A stretch of 33,457 nucleotides of DNA. Origin: Candidatus Zhuqueibacterota bacterium. GTDB taxonomy: Bacteria; Zhuqueibacterota; Zhuqueibacteria; Residuimicrobiales; JAFGEC01. The notes beneath the pieces were generated by a model, which saw only the letters and a list, made by a program, of their open reading frames with translations, had not been told where the DNA came from and did no database searches. The DNA lies in NCBI GenBank assembly GCA_016931775.1, contig JAFGEC010000517.1:1-33457 (forward strand), in the 5' to 3' direction. This document shows positions 25,916 through 33,457 of this stretch, in pieces. Both the position numbers and the translations under genes were made by a program. The first letter of the stretch is position 1, and each line of letters opens with the position of its first letter.

Positions 25916-28108
25916 TTAAACACTATGCCTATATTGAATTTCCAACAATTCTTCCACATTTCTGATAAAGTCAGCCGATGTCTCCCTGATCTGCTTGATA
26001 AAATCATTGTCTTCTACAGATCCCAGTGTCGCCGTCATTTCATCCCTGTTGCGGAAAGTGACCTGTCTGAAGGGGTTGTCCTCATCCTTTTTCCGAGTCG
26101 AATAAACCTGATCGCAGATAAATTGCTGTATTTTTGCCGCTTTTTTTAAAGCCTGAATCCATTGCTGTTTGGTAATATATTCTACCTCGAATAAATCGCA
26201 CAAGGTCGCATATGCATGCTGCTGTTTATCCAGCGGATACTTTTTCCAGAAATCGTCATATTTTTTATGGATTTCCTGCCACGTATTCACCTTTCCACTG
26301 CCGATATCCGAACGCAGTTTGTCCACATCATTTTGACGCACGATTTGCCCGCCGATATTTTCCCAGTGGCGTTCCCTGCCGCTTTTAAATACCTGTATAA
26401 ATTCATCCAGATTTTTGATCCTATTTATCCGTAAAAAGTCAGCTATATTTTTAACGGCATAATAAAAAAGCATGTCGCCATACGCATGATAGGCTTTTTG
26501 GGCTTTGAGAATAACCACCTTTCGGGCTGATTTTTCCATATTTTGGCCGTAAATTTCCGGTATGGCATTCTCTGTATTTAACATCCGGCGGCCGGTTTGA
26601 GCCATTTGATCCAGGGATTCTGTTTGCGCTCCACCCGCCTGTGCGGTCCACAATTCCAGTAACCGGCGGGCATGGAATATTTCTTCAACCGTATCCGGCG
26701 CCAGGAAATCAAATTCGATATGCTGGGCTTTGTTGATTCGTTTGTCACGGTTGTTAAATTTCCAGGTGTTTCTTGCCAGGGCGTACATGTTGTACATCCA
26801 CCAGTAAGCGGGAAGCACCTCGAGTCGGTCCTTGGCTGTATTATTATTCAGTAACGCAAAAGGGAACGGTATGTCCAGCTCCGCCGGGTAGTCCGCTTTG
26901 GCAAGCAATACAAAAGAGGCGAACCGGCTGGAGTGTTTAAGGCTGGTACACAGACCCGGCCAGAATCCCCTTCCTGCTGAAATTTCATTGTCATGAGCCC
27001 GGCTGTTATGGTTCGATCCGATGGTGGCACCGGCGGCTATGTTGCTTTGTCCCTTGACCACCGCAGCGATTAAAAATGAATTGTTGTGGTGCTGTTCGTG
27101 GGCGGGGAAAATTAAATTGTTCAAAACCTCGCAGCACGAAATGGTCGAATTGTCGCCGAGGAACGAGTGGATGAGACGGGCGCCGTATTTCAAACTGGAA
27201 TTTTCACCCAGGATAAACCTGACCGCCTTGCAGCCGTAAAATACGGAACAGCCATAACCGATAATTCCGTTCACCAGCTCGACGCCCTCACCGATTTGTG
27301 TGGGTTCCTGTGGTGATGAATGAATCGTCAGATTTTTTAATTTATTGGCGCCTTTGATATAGCAAAATGGGCCCATATTTACATCTTTGAGAATACGGGA
27401 GTTTTTTAAAACACACTGTTCGCCGATGAATCCGTAATAACCTCTGCGGTCGTCGAATTGTTTTTGGGTGATCTCTATCAGTTTTTCCTGTAGGGCCGTG
27501 TCGTCTCTGTATTTGGACCAAATCCAAGCATCGGCCGGAAGCATGCCGTCGAACGGCAACACGCGCCTGCCGCCCGCTTCGTTCATCAGGTCGAGCCACA
27601 CTCGTACCGTTTCCGGTTCACCCTGCTTGATGATACCGTTACCGAATTTGGCGTAATTTGTGGTGTGCATTTCATCGATATTGAATAAAATACAGCGGTC
27701 GCCGATGATGTAATGGGCCAGATAGCTGACATTGTGAATGGCGACGTTATCACCGATGTCACATGAAATTACCTTGCTGTTGGTGATCCCCACAGGCAGT
27801 TGCAGGTCGTGATGCTGCAGGATGGAATTTTGAACACTGCCGATGCGCACCAGGCCGAAAAAATTCGCATGAAAAATCCGGTCCGGATCGAATTTTTCGG
27901 TGACCAGTATTTCGCTCCAATTTTCCGCCGAATTGTTGTTTTTCCTCAATCGTTCCACTTCATCGTCGCGCAGATGCCGCCAGTATCCTTCCGGCCGGGG
28001 ATTTTGTTCATTGCGCAGATAGTGCTCGTCCTTGTTTTTGGGTAAATATTGTTCCGGGATAAAATTTTTACCCAGATTGCTGCCGGGCAGCAGGTTTACG
28101 TTGTACAT
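25916..28108 (-). CDS. DUF4954 family left-handed beta-helix protein
   Basis: The start is corrected from TTG 28132 to ATG 28108 (730 aa) because AGGAG lies six bases before that ATG. The protein matches the DUF4954 family in length and in many blocks: 'LRDDEVERLRKNNNSAENW', 'LPVGITNSKVISCDIGDN', 'GEGVELVNGIIGYG', 'LKYGARLIHSFLGDNSTISC', 'FPAHEQHHNNSFL', 'AAGATIGSNHNSRAHDNEI', 'GRGFWPGLCTSLKHSS'. The hexapeptide-like repeats (isoleucine/valine every six residues) in the middle indicate a left-handed parallel beta-helix, as in sugar nucleotidyl/acyl transferases, though no activity is established for the family. No signal peptide, so cytoplasmic. It stands alone between two long intergenic regions. 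Confidence 0.93.
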   Translation of the reverse strand: MYNVNLLPGSNLGKNFIPEQYLPKNKDEHYLRNEQNPRPEGYWRHLRDDEVERLRKNNNSAENWSEILVTEKFDPDRIFHANFFGLVRIGSVQNSILQHHDLQLPVGITNSKVISCDIGDNVAIHNVSYLAHYIIGDRCILFNIDEMHTTNYAKFGNGIIKQGEPETVRVWLDLMNEAGGRRVLPFDGMLPADAWIWSKYRDDTALQEKLIEITQKQFDDRRGYYGFIGEQCVLKNSRILKDVNMGPFCYIKGANKLKNLTIHSSPQEPTQIGEGVELVNGIIGYGCSVFYGCKAVRFILGENSSLKYGARLIHSFLGDNSTISCCEVLNNLIFPAHEQHHNNSFLIAAVVKGQSNIAAGATIGSNHNSRAHDNEISAGRGFWPGLCTSLKHSSRFASFVLLAKADYPAELDIPFPFALLNNNTAKDRLEVLPAYWWMYNMYALARNTWKFNNRDKRINKAQHIEFDFLAPDTVEEIFHARRLLELWTAQAGGAQTESLDQMAQTGRRMLNTENAIPEIYGQNMEKSARKVVILKAQKAYHAYGDMLFYYAVKNIADFLRINRIKNLDEFIQVFKSGRERHWENIGGQIVRQNDVDKLRSDIGSGKVNTWQEIHKKYDDFWKKYPLDKQQHAYATLCDLFEVEYITKQQWIQALKKAAKIQQFICDQVYSTRKKDEDNPFRQVTFRNRDEMTATLGSVEDNDFIKQIRETSADFIRNVEELLEIQYRHSV

Positions 28109-28114
28109 TTTTTT

Positions 28115-28119
28115 CTCCT
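28115..28119 (-). promoter_or_regulatory. Shine-Dalgarno fixing the ATG start at 28108
   Basis: AGGAG on the minus strand is six bases before ATG 28108. The track's TTG start (28132) would translate through it and add eight residues absent from the family pattern. Confidence 0.8.
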
Positions 28120-28206
28120 GGAATTGTGTCAAATAAACATAAAGACATTTATGGAAAAATACAATGTAAAATCTTTTTCGAAAATATCTGTGTTAAAAGT
28201 TGTGTT

Positions 28207-28425
28207 TTATCGTACATGCACAGGCTCTCGATAAACGCCGGGATTTTGCATACCATGTTTGTTTTTTAAAAATTCGAGATCACTTTTTCTGGCATAATGA
28301 GCTGCCAGAATAAAAGCATATTTTAAATATCGATTACTAAATTTATAAAGCTTGATACGTCCGGATTTTTTTCCCGTACTTTTATCATCTATAGGCGCAA
28401 GACCACGGTAACTGTTGAAATGAGT
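28207..28425 (-). pseudogene. IS110-family transposase, C-terminal remnant
   Basis: Below the track's size limit, the minus strand from about 28425 to a TAA at 28207-28209 reads 'THFNSYRGLAPIDDKSTGKK', then 'SGRIKLYKFSNRYLKYAFIL' and 'AAHYARKSDLEFLKNKHG'. That is the conserved C-terminal block of IS110/IS116/IS902 transposases (Transposase_20: 'YxGLAP...SG..GRI.K.GNR.LR'). Only about 70 residues of an expected 300-400 are present; upstream the frame meets TGA at 28438-28440 with no start. The N-terminal DEDD catalytic domain is gone, so this is a dead insertion-sequence fragment. Confidence 0.85.
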
Positions 28426-29102
28426 ATAAAATTTAAATCATCTTTTTTTGAATATTATTTAAATGATTAGTCATTTTATCGGAAAATTCATAACTTTTTT
28501 ACTTTGTCACTGCTTGAGCGCAGACGGTTGTGTGGGGATTGTTGTATTGTGAGGTATGCCGCAAAAGTACACATACGCTCTGCTTCATAATTACAAAACA
28601 AAAACTTTATGGGCGCGTACAATATTGTTTTTCGGGTTTCAAAAATGAAATTTAATCATTCGCTGCTTGACTCGTTAATGATTACAAGATATTATATTTA
28701 CTGAATATACATATGAGTTATTCTTTGGCACAGTTGTTGTGAAATAAAAATTGTATGAGAGTTTTATTTTAAATTTTTGCTCTTTTATAATATAACAGGG
28801 TAAAAATCCTGTTGTACAAATCGGCCTGTGGGGGCCGGGACAAAACGGGAGATTTTGTAATGTAATCAGATATCTTGTTGATGTTATTTCCTTGTTGATG
28901 TTATTTCCTTGTTGATGTTATTTCTTTATTTGTCTACATGTGTTGGCAAATAAGGAAATGAGGCAAGGATTTTTATTGCAGATGAAACAGAGACAAAAAC
29001 GACTAGTTGTCCCGGGGACCGTAAAGATATTAGAAAAATTGCGGTTATTGCGTTAAATATGTTTATTTTACGAAACAGGCCGTTTTAAAAACAGAACGGA
29101 TT
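28426..29102. other. AT-rich intergenic stretch downstream of IS remnant
   Basis: About 680 bases contain no gene I can support. It holds the 17-bp tandem repeat (28874-28924) and, just before it, two short hairpins (CAGG/CCTG and CGGCC/GGCCG near 28796-28841). Their role is unknown. Confidence 0.55.
28874..28924. repeat. Three perfect 17-bp tandem repeats
   Basis: CTTGTTGATGTTATTTC occurs three times head to tail without a mismatch (28874-28890, 28891-28907, 28908-28924), followed by a partial TTTATTTG. It is not in a gene. Perfect identity suggests recent slippage or a protein-binding iteron-like array. Confidence 0.92.
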
Positions 29103-29313
29103 CCGCCGTGGGATTAATAACGGCGGACGAGTGAGTATTTTATTTTTTCCAAGGGAGGTGATGTCCATGAAAGTCAAAAAAGCCGGAGAGCTGTGATTGG
29201 CCACTGCTCCCCGGCACCTCCGTTTGGCAACGGATAAACGGACGGTGAAAATCACAATCCGTCTGGTAAAATGTACGCAAAAAACCAAAAATAATCAACC
29301 GAAAGGTGATATC
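29103..29313 (+). promoter_or_regulatory. Structured leader with short ORF before the lipoprotein gene
   Basis: Upstream of the lipoprotein gene lie hairpins CCGCCGT/ACGGCGG (29103-29109/29120-29126), GCCGGAGAGC/GCTCCCCGGC (29182-29191/29206-29215, one mismatch) and CCGTTT/AAACGG (near 29220-29241). TGTGATT/AATCACA further embrace the last two. CACCTCC in the third hairpin region is also complementary to GGAGGTG, the ribosome site of the nine-codon ORF. These alternative pairings resemble an attenuator; no known riboswitch class is recognised. Confidence 0.5.
29167..29196 (+). CDS. Nine-codon leader ORF MKVKKAGEL
   Basis: ATG 29167 is preceded by AAGGGAGGTGATG, a near-perfect anti-16S match eight bases upstream, one of the strongest ribosome sites in the window. 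The frame reads MKVKKAGEL and stops at TGA 29194-29196; an in-frame ATG at 29161 would add two residues. The stop lies inside the second hairpin, so ribosome position could change the fold of the leader of the lipoprotein gene. It could be a regulatory leader peptide or a leftover gene start; no homology is recognised. Confidence 0.5.
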   Translation: MKVKKAGEL

Positions 29314-30132
29314 ATGAACGTGCGCTCTTTTTTCAAGACAATTTGTATTTTATCCGTTCTGTTTGTCCTGGCAGGCTGCAAAAAAGACAAATCACCGGTT
29401 AAATCTGTCGAAAAGGAACCGGAGGTGGAAAAGGATGGAGTGGTGACGTTGTATATCCGAAAAGATTATATAAAGCTTAACGGTATGCTCGCCCTGGAAC
29501 ATATGGATTCATTGTTGATCTCGGAGACAGACCACCGTATCGATATTGACAATGCGGTAGTTTTTTCCGCAGATGAAATAAAAACTATAGCGGAATTCTA
29601 TTTCGAAGGTGATTTTGACGGTATGGCGGATACCGTTTTTTATTATTGGGAATATGTCTGGGAGATCAATGGAAAAGAACAAAAAGAAACCGAAGCCGGA
29701 CGCGTTAGAAATCATACAACGTTGGTTACTCTTTTCCCTACCCACAAACCACCGGCAAAAAAAATCCAGGGCCTGATTTTTTGTCTTGATAAAGACAACA
29801 ACAATACAGGCCGGGGTTTTGTTGTGCCTAGCTTCGATGGAGTTCCCAAGGACACACTCTGGATCGATGCAGCCCAAAATACTGTCTGTTACACCCCACA
29901 TGCGGCAGAACATGAATTTTCATTGAGTGATTCCACTGCGGACTTATCGATAGGAGCATACGACATAAATTCGTACCTGGAATTGTCTTTTGGAATGATG
30001 TGGTTTTTACAAAGCTTAGAGACAGAACAAATTTATGGTATATCTTCGGGTGGAATAGGCTTTAACGTGCCTGATCTTGATGCAAATCTCAAAGTTGTCG
30101 GTTTTGCACCAAACTTTTTACAATTAAAATGA
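29314..30132 (+). CDS. Lipoprotein of unknown function
   Basis: The start is corrected from the track's TTG 29197 to ATG 29314, preceded by AAAGGTGAT, giving 272 aa. The N-terminus MNVRSFFKTICILSVLFVLAGC is a clear lipoprotein signal with lipobox LAGC (Cys22), followed by a charged linker 'KKDKSPVKSVEKEPEVEKDG'. The rest is mixed beta-rich sequence ('VVTLYIRKDYIKLNG', 'DTVFYYWEYVWEINGKEQKE', 'KIQGLIFCLDKDNNNTGRGF') with no known motif. It is probably periplasmic or surface-attached. Its stop overlaps an ATG of the next ORF, so the two were probably co-translated before the downstream gene decayed. Confidence 0.82.
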   Translation: MNVRSFFKTICILSVLFVLAGCKKDKSPVKSVEKEPEVEKDGVVTLYIRKDYIKLNGMLALEHMDSLLISETDHRIDIDNAVVFSADEIKTIAEFYFEGDFDGMADTVFYYWEYVWEINGKEQKETEAGRVRNHTTLVTLFPTHKPPAKKIQGLIFCLDKDNNNTGRGFVVPSFDGVPKDTLWIDAAQNTVCYTPHAAEHEFSLSDSTADLSIGAYDINSYLELSFGMMWFLQSLETEQIYGISSGGIGFNVPDLDANLKVVGFAPNFLQLK

Positions 30133-30136
30133 AAGG
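30132..30136 (+). promoter_or_regulatory. Shine-Dalgarno favouring the ATG at 30144
   Basis: AAAGG lies seven bases before ATG 30144. The track's ATG 30129 overlaps the preceding stop but has no ribosome site; the 30144 start gives a normal signal peptide MKNKKLYMILLSLSLFFN. Confidence 0.65.
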
Positions 30137-30143
30137 TAACAAA

Positions 30144-30581
30144 ATGAAAAATAAAAAATTATACATGATTTTATTATCATTATCTCTGTTCTTTAATTTT
30201 GCTATTGCTGATGTGGAAACGCTCACCTCTACTGATGAGCGCTATGTTACGAAATCCGGTGCTGTATATAGCGGACCATATGCGTTGGATGATGGCCCTG
30301 TTGGTGTAGATATTGTGGAAGATGCACTGGTTATATTTCGCAGTGCCTTTACCTGGGACCCGTCCGAAATTGAAGATTATGCATTTATTTCTTCTCCAGA
30401 AGTAAAAATGACATCGACTTCAAATCCGGCCAATTCGTTCGTTCTTGATACCCATCATATGGCGGGTGAGCCGTCAACATTATCAAAAACCGGATTATAT
30501 GATGATATTGGAGCTGGTACAGTTTATAGTTCAACATCAATTTCTACATCAGGAACGGTCGCAAATAACTTGAGAATTTAA
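30144..30581 (+). pseudogene. Frameshifted secreted protein, N-terminal fragment
   Basis: This fragment has a signal peptide (MKNKKLYMILLSLSLFFNFAIA) and then a beta-rich region ('SGAVYSGPYALDDGPVGVDI', 'WDPSEIEDYAFISSPEVKM'). The frame ends at TAA 30579-30581 within 'NNLRI'. In another frame the text continues sensibly as 'LENLNSNFTEDLQGWVEDNR' from about 30569, so a single base was lost near 30569. This and the following two entries appear to be one decayed gene. Without the frameshift it would be an exported protein of the same kind as the other sorting-domain proteins here. Confidence 0.75.
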
Positions 30582-31430
30582 ACTCAAATTTCACGGAAGA
30601 TCTTCAGGGCTGGGTCGAAGATAACCGGGACTGGTGTGCAATCGGTTTTCACCAGCAAAGTGATTTTAATGAAGATGACGATACCTATGCGGAATTTGAT
30701 TTTAAAACATTGAGATTTGAAAGTGACATCCGCATGTCCACCAGCGGCACCCTGTCCCAGGATGAACGCTGGGGCGTTAGCCAGACACTTACGGGCAATG
30801 TGACGGTACCATCGCCATACGATTTAATTTTGTGGGAAGACGCAACCATTAACATCGGCAGTTATTACATCAAATCGACCGGCGGCAGTATTACCGAACA
30901 GAGTGATGTCAGCGTTAGTCCGAGAATAATGGTGAAAAACGGAGCGACCATCAAGGGTTATTATCCATCTTTAGCTTCAGCATTCTCAAACGCATCTTCC
31001 GGCGAAACAGTTTACATGAAATCAAGCCAGACACTATCGGCAGATCTGAGCGTCCCTTCCGGTGTGACCCTGGAAATCAGCAACGGTACACTGACCATGA
31101 ACGGCAAGAAAATCACATCGGATGATGGAGATATCATCATTAACGGCGGTTCCGTATCACCCAATATCCAAGTCAAGACTGTGTCGGGTATTTACGGACT
31201 TTAACCCCACCATCCAATCTGCCATAACTGCGTCCAGTACATCCCAACAGGTCAAGGTGGCGGCAGGTACATATACTGAAAATATCACCATGGGAAGCGG
31301 TAAAACATTATATGGTTCAGGTAAAACATCAACCACCGTCAACGGTGATCTGACGATGACGAATAATAATTATACCATGCTTCTGCCCTGCCGCTGGCCA
31401 GCGCCGAAAATAGTCCCGCAACCATTATGA
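30569..31430 (+). pseudogene. Frameshifted secreted protein, beta-helix middle part
   Basis: From 30569 one frame reads 'LENLNSNFTEDLQGWVEDNR', 'YAEFDFKTLRFESDIRMS', 'GTLSQDERWGVSQTLTGNVT' and on to TAA 31202-31204. Around 31195 the reading frame must change again to 'FTDFNPTIQSAITASSTSQQ', then 'VKVAAGTYTENITMGSGKTL' and 'NGDLTMTNNNYT'. The latter is the pattern of right-handed beta-helix/pectate-lyase-like repeat proteins ('VAAGTYTENI'). It breaks again near 31375. Repeated frame changes within coherent protein text show decay, unless they are assembly errors. The track's start codons at 30710 and 31122 are artefacts. Confidence 0.7.
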
Positions 31431-32101
31431 AGGCCCTGCGGTTGGTAGCCTACTGCTACCGTGCCTTGGGTGAACACGAGCAAGTCAACATCATTGCGGA
31501 AAATCTGAAAAAGGACCCGGCGCTGAAAACCGCGGCACTGTGCGTGCAAATCCCATGGTTCCTGGAATCGGGCCAATATGAAAAGGCATTGAATAATGCC
31601 GATCAGGTGATTGCTACCGGTACGGCGGAAGAGACCTTGCCCATGCTATACCGCAAGGCCGTGATCTGGCAAAAATATATCAAGGACACGGATAAGGCGG
31701 TGGAAATCTATTCCCGTATCATCAACCAATATCCCGGTTCTCCCATGGCCTGGGCTGCACAAAACCGGCTCAACAGCCTTGAGCGGCATATTTTGCCGCC
31801 GCAGGCAGCCAGTCCGGAAAAAGTACGAAAATTCAGCATCACAAACTATCCCAATCCGGCCAATCCAGAAACCTGCGTGCAGTACTGTTTGCCGGAAGCC
31901 GGCCGAATTGCCATTGATATCTATAATATCGCCGGTCAGCACATCACCACCTTGGTGGATACCCACATGCCCACGGGGCAGCACATGGTGCGTTGGGTCG
32001 GCCGCGACGCCTATGGCCGCCAGAGCGCAACCGGCGTGTATTTTTACCGGGTCGTATTCGGTCACCAGACCATGACGAAAAAATTCCTTTTGCTCCGTTA
32101 A
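31376..32101 (+). pseudogene. TPR-like and sorting-domain C-terminal fragment
   Basis: An open frame from about 31370, with coherent text before the track's ATG 31427 ('ASALPLASAENSPATIMKAL'), encodes TPR-like helices ('VAYCYRALGEHEQVNIIAEN', 'YEKALNNADQVIA', 'KAVEIYSRIINQYPGSPMAW') and a C-terminal sorting domain: 'ITNYPNPANPETCVQYCLPE', 'YNIAGQHITTLV', 'GVYFYRVVFG'. There is no signal peptide and no ribosome site before ATG 31427, so it cannot be exported alone. It looks like the end of a secreted protein joined to the beta-helix fragment by deletion. A 14-bp hairpin follows the stop. Confidence 0.75.
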
Positions 32102-32116
32102 GCGATATTTTACATT

Positions 32117-32150
32117 TACCGTTTCCGGCAAAGCCGTGCCGGAAACGGTA
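32117..32150 (+). terminator. 14-bp perfect hairpin after the sorting-domain fragment
   Basis: TACCGTTTCCGGCA (32117-32130), loop AAGCCG and TGCCGGAAACGGTA (32137-32150) form a perfect 14-bp stem 16 bases after the TAA at 32099-32101. No clean T run follows (TCTTAAT), so it is terminator-like rather than a canonical intrinsic terminator; it lies between convergent genes and could serve both. Confidence 0.6.
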
Positions 32151-32344
32151 TCTTAATGGGTATCGGAGCGTGGCGCATTTACAAAAAAGTAGATTTAGAA
32201 AAATATACAATAATGCCGAATTATTCCGCTAAGGGCGACTTGATAAAAGTCGTTTCTGCCTGTTCGAAACCTCAATCAATGATAAAATATCGCCTCGAGC
32301 GGCGTAATTTCAAGATTAGATGGAGGAATTCATTTTTTGATCTT

Positions 32345-33457
32345 CTAAGACAAATGACGGTCATGACCAGTCCGCCGAAACAGTAAAAACACCGGCACCC
32401 CGACTGCAACCGTAAGTAACGCCACGCTCGATTCGACCGGCCGTTCCAGAAATGACAGGATGAGTATAACCAGACCGATGGCAATGTAAAATATCTGCGC
32501 TACCGGATATCCGGGAAGCTTGAAATCACTGCCTCGGCGCCGTATGATAAAAACGCCGGCCACGGTGAGAATGGGAAAAATGCCCAGCGAAAATCCCATA
32601 TATGTGAGAATCTGATCAAAAGTGCCGGACCACACCATAATAATGGAAATAGCACCCTGTAACAGAATAGCTGTCGCCGGAACGTAAAATTTCGGGTGGA
32701 TCCGGGCTATGGATTTAAAAAAGTAACCGTCCCTGGCCATGGCAAAGTATACCCGGGGCCCTAAAATGATATAGGCACTGAGCGATGAAAACAGCGCAAA
32801 TGCGATCAAGAGTGAAAATACCGTTTCCATATGAATGTTGAACAGTTTGCCCATGGCCAGTCCGCCGATCGATATGACACCCGACATTTCAGCGGCTGGA
32901 ACGGCGTAAATATAAAGTACATTGAGCAGAATGTACAAAAATATTACAATCCCGGTTCCCAGAAAAAGTGATCGCGGCAAGGTTTTGGCCGGATTTTTGA
33001 TCTCCGATCCGATATAAACCGACGCATTCCAGCCGCTGTATGCAAACATGATCCACATGAGAGACAATCCCAGGGTTTTCCAGCTGCCGTAATTCAGTTG
33101 GAACGGCTGGCTGTCAAAGTGCCCCATGTCCCCTTTGCCGAAGGCAAATCCAAGAGATATCAAGGCAGCGATCAACAAGACCTTGAGCACGGTCAAATAA
33201 TTCTGAATTTTAGCCCCGAAATCGATGCCGCGCAAGTGTATCACTGTAAACAACAGAATAACGGCCATAGCGACAAGTTTTTTTGATAAATCCGGACCGC
33301 CGAACAGTTGAATTTGCGGAAAAGCGCGGGCCAAATATTCACTAAATCCGAGAGCAGAGGCGGCAATGGGTGCGGAGAAACCCACGATAAACGACACCCA
33401 GCCGCTTAAAAAGCCGAACAACGGGTGGTATAAACGGGATAAAAAAATATATTCTCC
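32345..33457 (-). CDS. APC-family amino-acid permease, 5' end beyond window
   Basis: The open frame extends past the track's TTG start (33421) to the window edge, adding 'GEYIFLSRLYHPL' before 'FGFLSGWVSFIVGFSAPIAA'. This is the typical APC order 'GGEY.YL...YHPL.GFL.GW', so the real start lies outside. About ten membrane helices are visible, including 'GLSLMWIMFAYSGWNASVYI' followed by 'SEIKNPAKTLPRSLFLGT' (conserved 'E.knP.r.lPrSl' loop) and 'RVYFAMARDGYFFKSIARIH'. With two more helices upstream it would have the usual twelve. It is a secondary amino-acid or polyamine transporter of the inner membrane; the substrate cannot be read from sequence. It is convergent with the decayed gene. Confidence 0.92.
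   Translation of the reverse strand, partial: GEYIFLSRLYHPLFGFLSGWVSFIVGFSAPIAASALGFSEYLARAFPQIQLFGGPDLSKKLVAMAVILLFTVIHLRGIDFGAKIQNYLTVLKVLLIAALISLGFAFGKGDMGHFDSQPFQLNYGSWKTLGLSLMWIMFAYSGWNASVYIGSEIKNPAKTLPRSLFLGTGIVIFLYILLNVLYIYAVPAAEMSGVISIGGLAMGKLFNIHMETVFSLLIAFALFSSLSAYIILGPRVYFAMARDGYFFKSIARIHPKFYVPATAILLQGAISIIMVWSGTFDQILTYMGFSLGIFPILTVAGVFIIRRRGSDFKLPGYPVAQIFYIAIGLVILILSFLERPVESSVALLTVAVGVPVFLLFRRTGHDRHLS

Noticed and set aside
25784-26149. Plus-strand ORF beginning MGENCSIVKLAWRQWAEQNP
   Set aside because: No ribosome site, and most of it is antisense to the well-supported DUF4954 gene. The first 40 codons look slightly protein-like but match nothing I recognise.
28874-28924. CRISPR array or replication origin
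   Set aside because: Repeats are contiguous without spacers, and no cas, rep or dnaA-like gene is in the window.
29103-29313. Cobalamin, cyclic-di-GMP or other known riboswitch
   Set aside because: A GCCACTG string is present, but the rest of the cobalamin core is missing, and no other known riboswitch consensus fits.

Overview
This 33.5 kb window looks chromosomal and comes from a Gram-negative, FCB-like bacterium. Several secreted proteins end in a C-terminal sorting domain with a 'NYPNPFNP'-type start (type IX secretion style), and there are at least four beta-barrel or BamA-like outer-membrane proteins. Shine-Dalgarno sites are strong (GGAGGT, GGGAGG) and there is a textbook TTGACA-17-TATAAT promoter, which is unlike typical Bacteroidota. 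A candidate phylum such as KSB1, Calditrichota or Marinimicrobia is therefore more likely than Bacteroidota proper; this is inference.

Layout. (1) 1-8484, minus strand: a tight operon of a beta-barrel-like protein, a 1323-aa secreted protein, a six-FnIII secreted protein and a fourth secreted protein cut by the window edge. It resembles Bacteroidota TANFOR/FnIII surface clusters. (2) 8485-9092: divergent intergenic region with an orphan intrinsic terminator on the plus strand and a perfect sigma-70 promoter. (3) 9093-13303, plus strand: a small hydrophobic protein, a 7TM sensor histidine kinase reduced by an internal deletion, a POTRA-less BamA/TamA-like barrel, and a translationally coupled lipoprotein-like protein with kinase-fold motifs (lysine, HxDxKxxN, DFG). 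(4) 13385-24975, minus strand: a radical SAM protein, a glycoside-hydrolase-like secreted protein, a 1652-aa PKD/GEVED/LRR/Ig surface protein, a small barrel, and an SGNH-FnIII-DNRLRE secreted protein; three of these carry sorting domains. (5) 24976-28108: a long intergenic region with CTCTGTG/CACAGAG repeats, then a DUF4954 beta-helix protein. (6) 28109-32101: a decaying zone with an IS110 transposase remnant, a 17-bp tandem repeat, a structured leader with a nine-codon ORF, a lipoprotein, and a multiply frameshifted secreted beta-helix/TPR/sorting-domain gene. (7) 32345-33457, minus strand: an APC amino-acid permease cut by the window edge.

Functionally the window is dominated by the cell envelope: secreted adhesin or hydrolase-like proteins, barrels and their probable export. 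The best candidate for an undescribed system is the BamA-like barrel coupled to the kinase-like lipoprotein (10359-13303). The second is the four-gene minus-strand surface operon (1-8484). Several ORF-track starts were corrected from Shine-Dalgarno positions: 21757, 28108, 29314 and 30144.
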